Positions 50,743 to 59,852 of a DNA stretch of 64,000 bases are shown here, one piece after another (the stretch's first letter is position 1; the number at the start of each line of letters is the position of its first letter). The stretch comes from Thalassobacillus sp043497085 (lineage in GTDB: Bacteria; Bacillota; Bacilli; Bacillales; Halobacillaceae): assembly GCA_043497085.1 (NCBI GenBank), contig JBIEKI010000001.1. One strand, 5' to 3'. Under the pieces are notes generated by a model that made no database searches, was not told the origin of the DNA, and saw only the letters and a list, made by a program, of their open reading frames with translations. The position numbers and the translations under genes were made by a program.

Positions 50743-51384
50743 ATGGGACAACTGCCTTTTGTTGCTGTGGAAGGGCCAATCGGAGTAGGAAAAACATCGC
50801 TGTCTAAAAAAATCGCCTCCCATTTTGATTTTCATTTATTACAGGAAATCGTAGAGGAGAATCCATTCTTAGGAAAGTTTTATGATGACATTGAAGAGTG
50901 GAGTTTTCAAACGGAAATGTTTTTTCTATGCAACCGGTTCAAACAGCTAGAAGATATAGAAACCAAATACTTACAACGTAACAAGCCCGTTGTGGCTGAT
51001 TACCATATCACCAAAAATATGATTTTTGCACGTCGTACCTTGCCGAGTCAAAAGTTTGAAAAGTACACTCAAATTTATGATATTTTGACCCACGATATGC
51101 CACGTCCAAACATGATGGTTTATCTTGATGCGAGCCTTGATACACTTCTTGAGCGCATTCGTATGCGTAACCGTGGGGTGGAAGCTAATATTCAGCCTTC
51201 CTACCTGGAACAGCTGTCCCGCGATTATGAAGATTTCATGAATCATTTTGAAATGACCCATCCCGAGATTCCAGTCATTCGCATCGATGGTGACAAACTG
51301 GACTTCGTCAAACATCAGGATGATCTTCGCTATATTCTCGACCAGGTCGAACATCACCTATATAAAGGAGAAGTTATTACATGA
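50743..51384 (+). CDS. dgk: Deoxyguanosine kinase
   Basis: 213 residues of the deoxynucleoside kinase family with P-loop GPIGVGKTSLSKK (about 11-23), EENPFLGKFY (about 39-48), EWSFQTEMFFL and the DRS-equivalent ADYHITKN (about 85-92), plus a lid RIRMRNRG. Closest in pattern to B. subtilis Dgk. It salvages purine deoxynucleosides. GGAGGAG before the ATG; its last four bases overlap dck. Confidence 0.95.
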   Translation: MGQLPFVAVEGPIGVGKTSLSKKIASHFDFHLLQEIVEENPFLGKFYDDIEEWSFQTEMFFLCNRFKQLEDIETKYLQRNKPVVADYHITKNMIFARRTLPSQKFEKYTQIYDILTHDMPRPNMMVYLDASLDTLLERIRMRNRGVEANIQPSYLEQLSRDYEDFMNHFEMTHPEIPVIRIDGDKLDFVKHQDDLRYILDQVEHHLYKGEVIT

Positions 51385-52067
51385 ACGCAAGAGAACGTCA
51401 CGGCATCCCTCATGATAGTGTCATCACAATCGCCGGCACTGTCGGTGTCGGAAAATCGACGATGACCAATGCACTGGCTAACGCTTTGAATTTCCGTACT
51501 TCATTAGAAAAAGTGGAAACAAACCCTTATTTAGATAAATTTTATTATGACTTTGAACGTTGGAGCTTCCATCTGCAAATCTATTTTCTGGCCGAACGTT
51601 TCAAAGAGCAGAAAAAGATTTTCGAATATGGCGGCGGGTTCATCCAGGACCGGTCGATCTATGAAGATACAGGTATTTTCGCCCGTATGCATTATGAAAA
51701 AGGGACAATGTCTGAAACCGATTATGAAACATACACCAATCTATTTGATGCCATGGTGATGACGCCTTACTTCCCTCATCCAGACCTTTTAATTTATTTG
51801 GAAGGTTCGTTTGAAGATATTTTAGAGCGTATCCAGGACCGTGGCCGCCCGATGGAACAGCAGACACCGGTTTCTTACTGGGAAGAAATGTTCCAGCGTT
51901 ATGAAAATTGGATTGATAACTTCAATTCCTGCCCGATACTACGTTTGAATATCGCAGACTACGATGTTATCAATGATGAAAACAGCATCGAGCCTGTATT
52001 AGAGAAGATCGGCCATTTCATCAATCAGTCACGCAAATGGCGGTCCAGCCGTTTACTGACAAAATAA
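51381..52067 (+). CDS. dck: Deoxyadenosine/deoxycytidine kinase
   Basis: 228 residues with P-loop AGTVGVGKSTMTNAL, FERWSFHLQIYFLAERFKEQ, IQDRSIYEDTGIFA and the lid RIQDRGRPME, the pattern of B. subtilis Dck. It phosphorylates dA and dC for salvage. The start overlaps the dgk stop (ATGA), so the two kinases are made together. The pair next to tRNA-Ser and serS is the B. subtilis arrangement. Confidence 0.96.
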   Translation: MNARERHGIPHDSVITIAGTVGVGKSTMTNALANALNFRTSLEKVETNPYLDKFYYDFERWSFHLQIYFLAERFKEQKKIFEYGGGFIQDRSIYEDTGIFARMHYEKGTMSETDYETYTNLFDAMVMTPYFPHPDLLIYLEGSFEDILERIQDRGRPMEQQTPVSYWEEMFQRYENWIDNFNSCPILRLNIADYDVINDENSIEPVLEKIGHFINQSRKWRSSRLLTK

Positions 52068-52072
52068 ACCTG

Positions 52073-52102
52073 GAGAAAGCCCCTTGAGGGCTTTCTTTTT
52101 TT
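52073..52102 (+). terminator. Terminator after dck
   Basis: Stem GAAAGCCC / GGGCTTTC with a TTTTTTT tail. A dispersed repeat copy follows directly. Confidence 0.9.
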
Positions 52103-52197
52103 GTACTTTAAGAAAATTTAATTTTTTAAAGTATTAAAGTGTAAGAAACATTTAGGCTTTCGCCGAGGAAGGAAGTGGCTATAAGCCAATTTTTTCC
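52103..52197 (+). repeat. ~95-bp dispersed repeat, copy 3
   Basis: GTACTTTAAGAAAATTTAA to GGCTATAAGCCAATTTTTTC. It is a more diverged relative of the copies at 21234 and 26078, again starting in the T run of an intrinsic terminator and ending in a hairpin (TGGCT/AGCCA) plus T run. Confidence 0.75.
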
Positions 52198-52207
52198 TGA
52201 AAGAAGA

Positions 52208-52246
52208 AAGAAAAAAGCCGCTGCCCTGGGGGCAACGACTTTTTAT
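52208..52246 (-). terminator. Terminator after tRNA-Ser
   Basis: Stem AAGTCGTTGCCC / GGGCAGCGGCTT with a T run on the minus strand, 38 bases past the tRNA 3' end. Confidence 0.8.
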
Positions 52247-52283
52247 ATAATCTCCAAATTTTATGCGCTTTGTTTGTAAAAAA

Positions 52284-52376
52284 TGGCGGAGGAGGAGGGA
52301 TTCGAACCCCCGCGGGGCGTAAACCCCCTGGCGGTTTTCAAGACCGCTCCCTTCAGCCGGACTTGGGTACTCCTCC
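52284..52376 (-). tRNA. tRNA-Ser (anticodon TGA)
   Basis: 93 bases with a long variable arm, acceptor GGAGGAG/CTCCTCC, anticodon loop CTTGAAA (TGA, reads UCA), T-arm with GGTTCGAATCC, and an encoded CCA. Just downstream of serS, as trnSL-Ser1 in B. subtilis. Confidence 0.97.
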
Positions 52377-52552
52377 GTCTTGTCCAACAAATAAAAATAT
52401 ATCATGCCCCTCATCCTACTGTCAACGCAAAAGCCAAAAGATTAAATTTTGTGATAATTAAACGATGAAAGCTATTTTTTAAAAAAGAAACAGGCAAGGA
52501 AACAACTCGCAGAAGAGAGTCTGTCCTCCACATACAAGCGGCCCTTCTTGTT

Positions 52553-52590
52553 ATTAAAAACGAGCCTGAAACAATCTCAGGCTCGTTCTG
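52553..52590 (-). terminator. Terminator after serS
   Basis: Stem ACGAGCCTGA / TCAGGCTCGT followed by TTTTTAAT on the minus strand. Confidence 0.88.
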
Positions 52591-52595
52591 TAACT

Positions 52596-53870
52596 TTATT
52601 TAATGACTTCTTTGCCGCCCATATATGGACGTAGTACTTCAGGAACGACAATTGTTCCGTCTTCCTGCTGGTAATTTTCTAAAATAGCTGAAACAGTCCG
52701 CCCGATTGCCAGTCCGGAGCCATTCAGGGTATGAACGAATTCCGGTTTTCCTTTCGCATCACGTCGGAAACGGATTCCTGCACGGCGAGCCTGGAAGTCT
52801 TCAAAGTTAGAGCAAGAGCTGATTTCACGATAGGTGTTATAGCTTGGCAGCCAAACTTCGATATCATATTTTTTAGCCGCTGTGAAACCAAGATCGCCTG
52901 TACACATGCTCATGACACGGTATGGCAGCTTCAATAACTGCAGTACTTTTTCTGCATTGGCTGTGAGATCTTCCAAAACATCATAAGACTCTTCTGGTTT
53001 ACAGAACTGGACAAGTTCCACTTTATTGAATTGATGCTGACGGATCAAACCACGTGTATCACGACCGGCAGATCCTGCCTCAGAACGGAAAGAAGCACTG
53101 AATGCTACATATTTTTTAGGCAGGTCTTCTGCATCCAGAATTTCTTCCCGATGGTAATTCGTCACTGGTACTTCTGCCGTAGGTACAAGGAAGTAATCCC
53201 AGTCAGCGATACGGAATGCATCTTCTTCGAATTTAGGCAGCTGGCCGGTCCCAGTCATTGCTGTACGGTTGACCATATATGGTGGCAGCATCTCCTCGTA
53301 GCCATGTTCATCAGCATGTAGATCCATCATGAAGTTGAGTAACGCACGCTCGAGCCGTGCGCCCAAACCTTTATAAAATACGAACCGGCTTCCTGTTGTC
53401 TTAGAAGCACGTTCGAAATCAAGGATATCAAGCTCGGTGGCAAGATCCCAATGTGGCTTGGCTTCGAAGTCGAAATCCGGCATATCTCCCCATTTACGTG
53501 CTTCGATATTGTCATCTTCATCTTCTCCGACCGGCACGCTCTCATGCGGAATGTTCGGGATGGACAATAGCATCGTTTCCAACTGTTCTTCCACATCTTT
53601 CAGTTCATTATCGAGTTCCTTGATACGGTCTCCGACTTCCCTCATTTCTTTGATCATGGGATCGGCATCTTTCTTTTCACGCTTCAACACAGAGATTTCT
53701 TTAGAAACTTCATTACGTTTCGCTTTTAGTTCTTCCGTTTCTGAAATCAACTCACGCCGACGGCTGTCCAGATCACCAAACTTATCAAGATCAGATAAAT
53801 CTTCCCCACGATTTTTCAGCTTGCTTTTTACTTCCTCAAAATTGCTGCGTAAGTATTTCATGTCCAACAT
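52596..53870 (-). CDS. serS: Seryl-tRNA synthetase
   Basis: 424 residues. An N-terminal antiparallel coiled coil (about 30-100, rich in Lys/Glu) is followed by the class II core with motif 2 (FRSEAGSAGRDTRGLIRQHQF, about 267-287) and motif 3 (GLAIGRTVSAILENYQ, near 385-400). Charges tRNA-Ser and tRNA-Sec-type acceptors. Expression is controlled by a serine T-box in its leader. Confidence 0.98.
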   Translation of the reverse strand: MLDMKYLRSNFEEVKSKLKNRGEDLSDLDKFGDLDSRRRELISETEELKAKRNEVSKEISVLKREKKDADPMIKEMREVGDRIKELDNELKDVEEQLETMLLSIPNIPHESVPVGEDEDDNIEARKWGDMPDFDFEAKPHWDLATELDILDFERASKTTGSRFVFYKGLGARLERALLNFMMDLHADEHGYEEMLPPYMVNRTAMTGTGQLPKFEEDAFRIADWDYFLVPTAEVPVTNYHREEILDAEDLPKKYVAFSASFRSEAGSAGRDTRGLIRQHQFNKVELVQFCKPEESYDVLEDLTANAEKVLQLLKLPYRVMSMCTGDLGFTAAKKYDIEVWLPSYNTYREISSCSNFEDFQARRAGIRFRRDAKGKPEFVHTLNGSGLAIGRTVSAILENYQQEDGTIVVPEVLRPYMGGKEVIK

Positions 53871-53905
53871 GGCAGTTTCCTCCTCATTTCATTAGTTTTA
53901 TCAAT

Positions 53906-54170
53906 TAAAAAAGCTCTCATCCCTATAAATATAGGGACGAGAGCTTGTATTCCCGCGATACCACCCTGATTGGAGGCAAACATGCCTCCCGGCTCATCTT
54001 CTGTAACGGTGAATCACCGGATTTGCTTACTGATCGTTTCAGCAAATCAGCTCAAGGATGGATTCACAAGCCCTTCACATCAGTTCTCAGCCACCACTGA
54101 CTCTCTTAAGAAAAGGGTTCTTGCTACTAGTTCCTGTCATCGCTTTGGAAATAGATTTGTTGTTTATAAA
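53906..54170 (-). promoter_or_regulatory. T-box leader of serS (serine specifier)
   Basis: The minus strand has a long stem I containing GAATCCATC, where TCC is the likely serine specifier codon. The conserved T-box AGGGTGGTATCGCGGG follows near 53952-53968, then a terminator stem AAGCTCTCGTCCCTAT / ATAGGGATGAGAGCTT with a T run (about 53910-53948). Uncharged tRNA-Ser should stabilise the antiterminator. This accounts for the 317 bases between serS and pdxT. Confidence 0.93.
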
Positions 54171-54187
54171 GAATAGCGAATTTCATC

Positions 54188-54778
54188 TTAGGATGCAAGT
54201 GTTTTTTTGGATTCTTCGACCATCTCGACGAAATGAGCAGTCAAACGATGGTCATCCGTCAACTCGGGATGGAAAGCACAAGCCAGTAAATGACCTTGCT
54301 GTGCCAAGACTACTTTATCGTTATAAGTGGCCAGGACATCAACGCCCGCTCCTACTTCCAGAATGTAAGGAGCACGGATGAAAACGGCATTGTACCCTTC
54401 TGCTATCCCCTTCATGTCTAAATCGGCTTCAAAGCTCTCCCGCTGACGGCCGAATGCATTACGTTCCACTTTGATATCCATCAATCCAAGATGGACCTTA
54501 TCTGTACCTGCGATTTCAGAAGCAAGCAAAATCATTCCCGCACAAGTGCCGAAAATCGGTTTCCCTTGCTTTCCAAACTGACGCAAAGGCTCGAGAAAGC
54601 CATATTTATCAATCAGGCGGCGCATCGTTGTGCTTTCTCCGCCCGGGATAATTAAACCGTCCAAATCGTCCAGTTGTTCTACACGCTTTACAATGATGCC
54701 TTCAGCACCAGAAGCTTCAACAGAGCGGACATGTTCACGGAATGCTCCTTGAAGTCCTAATACACCGATTTTAATCAT
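54188..54778 (-). CDS. pdxT: Pyridoxal 5'-phosphate synthase glutaminase subunit PdxT
   Basis: 196 residues of the class I glutaminase fold. The nucleophile Cys in GTCAGMILLA (near 79) and the C-terminal HPELTDD (His/Glu near 170-172) are present, with GGESTTMRRL (about 46-55) as the oxyanion-hole region. It supplies ammonia to PdxS. It starts 16 bases after pdxS, with GGAG upstream. Confidence 0.97.
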   Translation of the reverse strand: MIKIGVLGLQGAFREHVRSVEASGAEGIIVKRVEQLDDLDGLIIPGGESTTMRRLIDKYGFLEPLRQFGKQGKPIFGTCAGMILLASEIAGTDKVHLGLMDIKVERNAFGRQRESFEADLDMKGIAEGYNAVFIRAPYILEVGAGVDVLATYNDKVVLAQQGHLLACAFHPELTDDHRLTAHFVEMVEESKKTLAS

Positions 54779-54794
54779 GCTGCATGTCTCCTTT

Positions 54795-55679
54795 TTATTC
54801 GCTGCGGTCGGCCATGCGGTCTGCTGGAGTCAATGTGGACATTTCAATACCAGCCATCGCTGTACCTAAATCTTTAGAAAGTTCGCCAATCAATTTATAG
54901 TCATCATAATGAGTGGTCGCTTCAACAATCGCACGAGCGAATTTTGCAGGGTTGTCAGATTTGAAGATACCAGAGCCGACAAATACGCCGTCTGCTCCTA
55001 ATTGCATCATCAAAGCTGCATCAGAAGGAGTTGCAACTCCGCCTGCTGCAAAGTTTACGACTGGAAGGCGTCCTTCTTCACGAATTTGCATTAAAATTTC
55101 GAATGGCGCTCCATTTTCTTTAGCAAATACCATTACTTCGTCTTCAGACAACGCACGTAGCTGGCGAATTTGAGATTGTACTTTACGGATATGGTTTACC
55201 GCTTCAACAACGTTCCCTGTTCCTGGCTCCCCTTTTGTACGAAGCATGGAAGCACCTTCTCCGATACGACGGGTTGCTTCGCCGAGATCACGGCATCCAC
55301 AAACGAAAGGCACGGTGAAATCTCTTTTATTGATATGATAAATATCATCTGCTGGAGTCAACACTTCACTTTCATCGATATAGTCGACACCCATGGATTC
55401 CAGTACTCGGGCTTCAACAATATGGCCGATACGAGCTTTAGCCATTACCGGAATAGATACAGCATTCAAGACTTCCTCCGTGATAGTCGGGTCAGCCATA
55501 CGGGCGACTCCGCCTGCTGCACGGATGTCAGATGGAACACGTTCAAGTGCCATTACTGCAACAGCACCTGCTTCTTCTGCAATTTTAGCCTGTTCTGCGT
55601 TGACGACATCCATGATGACGCCACCTTTTTGCATCTCAGCCATCCCGCGTTTTACTAAATCAGTACCTACTTTAGACAT
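54795..55679 (-). CDS. pdxS: Pyridoxal 5'-phosphate synthase lyase subunit PdxS
   Basis: 294 residues, exactly the B. subtilis length. Motifs include MQKGGVIMDVVNAEQA, the active-site lysine in VMAKARIGH (near 81), RTKGEPGTGNVVEA (second lysine near 149), and GGVATPSDAALMMQLGADGVFVGSGIF. It builds PLP from ribose 5-phosphate, glyceraldehyde 3-phosphate and ammonia. The ATG at 55679 follows GGGAGG. Confidence 0.98.
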   Translation of the reverse strand: MSKVGTDLVKRGMAEMQKGGVIMDVVNAEQAKIAEEAGAVAVMALERVPSDIRAAGGVARMADPTITEEVLNAVSIPVMAKARIGHIVEARVLESMGVDYIDESEVLTPADDIYHINKRDFTVPFVCGCRDLGEATRRIGEGASMLRTKGEPGTGNVVEAVNHIRKVQSQIRQLRALSEDEVMVFAKENGAPFEILMQIREEGRLPVVNFAAGGVATPSDAALMMQLGADGVFVGSGIFKSDNPAKFARAIVEATTHYDDYKLIGELSKDLGTAMAGIEMSTLTPADRMADRSE

Positions 55680-55796
55680 AATCATCTTCCTCCCATTTCT
55701 AGCATATATAATTAACTTCAACAAAAAGTTTAATTCAAAGGACTATTTAATTATTATAACGTAACTCCACACAATTGCCTACACAGGTGGCACAAA

Positions 55797-57128
55797 TCAG
55801 AACCAGCCTTTGACGGTATCTACTGCGCTATTGAAAATATCACCGAAAAAGTCACCGATAGCTCCAAGTGTCAGCATGAACCAGTTCGCTTTTTCAACTG
55901 CACCTGTTGCTACTAAAGGAATGCTTTTGTCATCCTGCTGTCCATCAAGAATGTTTCCATAAGAGTTTTCACCACTGTAAACGAGCTCGACAGTACCGAC
56001 TTGCTCTCCCTTTTCAACTGGGGCGGTCAGCTTACCTTCATCGTTCAATTTATCTTCAGAAATAATATAGTTCAATTTATACTTATCTTCTTCACCGTTT
56101 TTTATCATAGCTTGTACTGCTTCGCCTGTTTCAATTCCTACCTGCTTTTCTTTCCCTTTAGCTACCGGAAGATCTGCTTTGTCATCTTTTTGATGACCAG
56201 CCGGGTATAATTCTTGTTGTTCAAACTGTTGGAAGCCATAATCAAGTAAGCGCCGGGTTTCTTCAAATCTCGCTTCTTCACTGTCTGTTTTCATTACTAC
56301 CGAAATCAAACGGCTATTATCCCGTTCCGCTGTACCAGTAAAGCAATAGCCAGCAAGGTCGGTATAGCCTGTTTTCATTCCATCCATGCCTTTATACCCG
56401 TATTGAGAAAGATATCCAGGCATATTAGGGAGCATCCAGTTCCAGTTATGAATTTGCTGTCCATCAAATTCTGTTTCCGTAATACTTGAAATTTCCAGAG
56501 CTTCCGGGTAATCACTGACTAAATGATAAGCCAGTAAGGCTGCGGCTCGTGCTGACATCAAGTTTTTGTCATCCGGATCCGTTCCTTCCGGAGTGTTATC
56601 TCCTAAACTACTATTAGGAAGACCAGTAGAGTTGACAAACTGATAGTCTTTCAATCCCATTTCTTCAGCTTTTTTATTCATCATTTTTACGAACTCGCCT
56701 TCAGAACCGGCAATTAGTTCTGCCAGGGCGATGGTTGTCGCGTTATCAGAATTGATAGCCATCGCTTCATACAGTTCACGGACTGTATAATCTTTATTCT
56801 GCTTCAAACCTACTCCTGAGAAAGTAGAATCAGCAGAAATACTGTATGGATAATCACTGATGCGGGTAGTTGTCTCCCACGTAATGTCGCCTTCTTCTAT
56901 CGCTTCGAATACCAGGTATTCTGTCATCATTTTTGTCATACTGGCTGGTGGCAAAGCCAAATCCGCTTCTTTTTCAAATAGGACTTGCCCGCTGTTTCCG
57001 TCTACTAGAATAGCAGACTCCGCCTCAATATCGATTTGAGCGTATGTAGTGCCAGGTTGTACAAACCCAATTAAGGTTATCATTGCTGCCATCACTACCA
57101 GCCATGATGTTTTAAACTTTTGTTTCAA
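55797..57128 (-). CDS. dacA: D-alanyl-D-alanine carboxypeptidase (PBP5)
   Basis: 443 residues: a signal peptide (about 1-30, ending TYA), the SxxK motif Ser63-Lys66 (PASMTK), SDN near 127-129, KTG near 257, a beta-rich C-terminal domain, and a terminal amphipathic helix (FFGDIFNSAVDTVKGWF) that anchors it to the membrane. It trims the fifth residue of peptidoglycan stems. Position between guaB and pdxS is as in B. subtilis. Confidence 0.97.
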   Translation of the reverse strand: MKQKFKTSWLVVMAAMITLIGFVQPGTTYAQIDIEAESAILVDGNSGQVLFEKEADLALPPASMTKMMTEYLVFEAIEEGDITWETTTRISDYPYSISADSTFSGVGLKQNKDYTVRELYEAMAINSDNATTIALAELIAGSEGEFVKMMNKKAEEMGLKDYQFVNSTGLPNSSLGDNTPEGTDPDDKNLMSARAAALLAYHLVSDYPEALEISSITETEFDGQQIHNWNWMLPNMPGYLSQYGYKGMDGMKTGYTDLAGYCFTGTAERDNSRLISVVMKTDSEEARFEETRRLLDYGFQQFEQQELYPAGHQKDDKADLPVAKGKEKQVGIETGEAVQAMIKNGEEDKYKLNYIISEDKLNDEGKLTAPVEKGEQVGTVELVYSGENSYGNILDGQQDDKSIPLVATGAVEKANWFMLTLGAIGDFFGDIFNSAVDTVKGWF

Positions 57129-57186
57129 CTTACTCGACCTCCACGGTATAAATTATGCATCTTTGTTATTTTATCACAGGAGGAAT

Positions 57187-57219
57187 CAAAAAAATAGACA
57201 GGGAAAAGTCCCTGTCTAC
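57187..57219 (-). terminator. Terminator after guaB
   Basis: Stem TAGACAGGGA / TCCCTGTCTA followed by TTTTTTT on the minus strand, 15 bases past the guaB stop. Confidence 0.9.
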
Positions 57220-57234
57220 GAAAAATTATCTAGG

Positions 57235-58704
57235 TTAAATGGAGTAGTTAGGGGATTCTTTTGTAATTTGTACGTCATGAGGATGACTTTCCCGTAATCC
57301 TGCACCAGTGATGCGGATAAACTTACCTTCCTCACGAAGTGTCGGCAAATCAGCCGTTCCGCAGTAACCCATGCCAGAACGAAGTCCCCCTACAAGCTGA
57401 TGCAGCGTATCCGCCAAAGGTCCTTTATATGGCACGCGGCCTTCGATACCTTCTGGCACAAGCTTCTTCTTCTCTTCGGAATCCTGGAAATAGCGGTCTT
57501 TGGATCCAGCTTCCATTGCACCGACACTGCCCATGCCTCGATAGACTTTGAATTGACGGCCCTGGAAAATCTCTGTTTCCCCAGGACTTTCAGAAACGCC
57601 GGCGAACATACTGCCGATCATGACCGCATGTGCACCTGCTGCCAGTGCCTTTACGATATCTCCAGAATACTTTATTCCTCCATCCGCAATGACCGAGACA
57701 TTATGTTTGTGAGCTTCTTCTGCACAATCATAAACCGCAGTAATCTGTGGTACACCTACCCCTGCTACTACACGAGTAGTACAAATGGAACCAGGACCAA
57801 TGCCCACTTTGATCACATTCGCTCCAGCTTCAATCAACTCTCGGGTTGCCTCCGCGGTAGCAACGTTCCCTGCAATAATATTAACATGCGAATGTTTCGA
57901 CCTGATTCGCTCTACTTGCTCCAACACACCACGTGAATGACCATGTGCCGTATCAACTACCAGAGCATCGACACCTGCTTCAACCAGCTTGTCCACTCTG
58001 GTCATTGCATCAGCTGTCACTCCGACTGCAGCTGCCACGAGTAACCTGCCCTGCTCATCCTTTGCTGCATGAGGGAATTCGATTACTTTTTCAATATCTT
58101 TGATAGTAATCAAACCTTTAAGCACGTTCTCGCTATCAACGAGCGGCAGCTTTTCAATCTTATACTGTTGCAAAATCCGTCCGGCTTCTTCCAAGGTAGT
58201 TCCCACCGGTGCTGTCACCAGATCTTCACGGGTCATCACTTCTGAAATAGCGATCGAGTAGTCATCAATGAAGCGAAGGTCACGATTAGTAATGATACCT
58301 ACTAAACGCTGGCTTTCTTCACTGTCTACAATCGGGACACCAGAGATACGGTACTTTCCCATCAGGTGTTCTGCATCGAAAACCTGGTGTTCCGGTGTCA
58401 GATAGAATGGATCGGTAATGACGCCGCTTTCTGATCGTTTTACCCGATCGACACGCTCTGCCTGTGCTTCAATCGACATATTTTTATGGACGACCCCAAG
58501 TCCGCCGTGACGGGCCATCGCAATCGCCATTTTTGCCTCCGTAACTGTATCCATTCCCGCACTCAGGACCGGAACATTCAATTTCAATGTCGGTGACAGT
58601 TCCGTTGCTACGGACACATCCCTGGGCAAAATTTCTGATTTAGCCGGTACTAACAAGACATCATCAAATGTCAAACCTTCCTTGGCAAACTTATCCTCAC
58701 GCAT
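57235..58704 (-). CDS. guaB: Inosine-5'-monophosphate dehydrogenase
   Basis: 489 residues. The barrel is interrupted by two CBS domains (about 95-215). The catalytic loop GPGSICTTRVVAGVGVPQ (Cys near 307) and the flap YRGMGSVGAM are intact. It makes XMP from IMP, the committed step to GMP. It is divergent from yaaC; no purine riboswitch was recognised in the 173-base gap. Confidence 0.98.
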   Translation of the reverse strand: MREDKFAKEGLTFDDVLLVPAKSEILPRDVSVATELSPTLKLNVPVLSAGMDTVTEAKMAIAMARHGGLGVVHKNMSIEAQAERVDRVKRSESGVITDPFYLTPEHQVFDAEHLMGKYRISGVPIVDSEESQRLVGIITNRDLRFIDDYSIAISEVMTREDLVTAPVGTTLEEAGRILQQYKIEKLPLVDSENVLKGLITIKDIEKVIEFPHAAKDEQGRLLVAAAVGVTADAMTRVDKLVEAGVDALVVDTAHGHSRGVLEQVERIRSKHSHVNIIAGNVATAEATRELIEAGANVIKVGIGPGSICTTRVVAGVGVPQITAVYDCAEEAHKHNVSVIADGGIKYSGDIVKALAAGAHAVMIGSMFAGVSESPGETEIFQGRQFKVYRGMGSVGAMEAGSKDRYFQDSEEKKKLVPEGIEGRVPYKGPLADTLHQLVGGLRSGMGYCGTADLPTLREEGKFIRITGAGLRESHPHDVQITKESPNYSI

Positions 58705-58877
58705 GCTCGATCCTCTCCTTTTTTCCGTAAAAATAGTTTGGGTGAAAATGGGTTAAGCTAGTGGTAGTGGTGGTTGGTAATTACTTATTGTTAATTACAA
58801 TACGCCAACATGTTAGCTTTTTCAACAGTAAATTGATGGATACTTTATCCAGTCTGAAGTGAGAGGAGGCAAGGGAT

Positions 58878-59822
58878 TTGTTACAGAATAATCAGTCTTT
58901 TTTGACCTATCTGCAAGCTGTTCCTAACACACGAAATTATCTTACTCACTGTTATGAGAAACAGGGCATCATCGAGGCAAAGACAAAAGCTTACCGCAAC
59001 AGCGAACGTTTTTGCTATTTCCTTGAACATGGGAGGAATTTTTTAGCTACGGGAAAGTCATCTCCTTTGACTGTCCAGCCTATGCTTCTATTTTATGGGC
59101 TTGGTCACTTATTAAAAGCCTGCCTTCTCGTCAAAGATCCTGATTATCCTGCTTCCTCTAAAGTTCTGGCTCATGGTTTAACTACTAGAAAACGCAAAAA
59201 ACAGAATTACTCCTTTACCCAGGATGAAGTTAAAATTCAACCCCAGGGGTTATTTTCTTATGCATGTGAGCATCTTTTTAACTGCTCCCCTTTTCAAAGC
59301 GACAAGGCAAGCATGGAAAATCTTCTGCAGTTACTGCCAGATATGCAGGAAATCTATCAATGGAGCAATAAACAGCCATTATGTAAAGTCTCTAATTTGG
59401 GTGATACAAAAATTATCCTCCCTTTAAATCAGCTTTTTGATCATCAATTGACCGAGCGTAAATTGAAGCAGCGCTTTTCCAAATTTCCCGTTGTCTCCTG
59501 GAAAAAAGAAAAGCATTTGCTGCATATTGAGATGGAGCAGCCGTTCACTCCTTATTTTTCTCAACCCTTCTATTACTCCAGTAAGCAAAAAGCCTTTTAC
59601 ACTTCCTTTGCGAGAGATACGCTGGATCATCTGCCTGAAATGATGATTCATTACATCCTGCTTTATAATCTCAGTATGATTTGTCGCTATGAGGTGGAGT
59701 GGTGGATGGATTTGCACCATATTCGCGATACGTCGGATTATGCTTTACTTACCCACTTCATCGTACTCACCAGTGAAGAATCGGAAAGAATGGTTCAGGA
59801 CTGGCTGTTGGCACAAAAATAA
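58878..59822 (+). CDS. yaaC: YaaC family protein
   Basis: 314 residues, soluble, aromatic-rich. Features such as LLFYGLGHLLKACLLVKDP (about 69-87), LAHGLTTRKRKK and YLLYNLSMICRYE-like HYILLYNLSMICRYEVEWW (about 256-274) match the YaaC family. The gene stands beside guaB in B. subtilis too. Its function is unknown. A TTG start follows GAGGAGG. Confidence 0.9.
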   Translation: MLQNNQSFLTYLQAVPNTRNYLTHCYEKQGIIEAKTKAYRNSERFCYFLEHGRNFLATGKSSPLTVQPMLLFYGLGHLLKACLLVKDPDYPASSKVLAHGLTTRKRKKQNYSFTQDEVKIQPQGLFSYACEHLFNCSPFQSDKASMENLLQLLPDMQEIYQWSNKQPLCKVSNLGDTKIILPLNQLFDHQLTERKLKQRFSKFPVVSWKKEKHLLHIEMEQPFTPYFSQPFYYSSKQKAFYTSFARDTLDHLPEMMIHYILLYNLSMICRYEVEWWMDLHHIRDTSDYALLTHFIVLTSEESERMVQDWLLAQK

Positions 59823-59848
59823 CCCGGACAACTATTTGTGTCCGGGCA
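59823..59848. terminator. Hairpin between yaaC and the HD-GYP gene
   Basis: Stem CCCGGACA / TGTCCGGG in the 30-base gap between two convergent genes, with a T-rich tail on the minus strand. Confidence 0.75.
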
Positions 59849-59852
59849 TAGC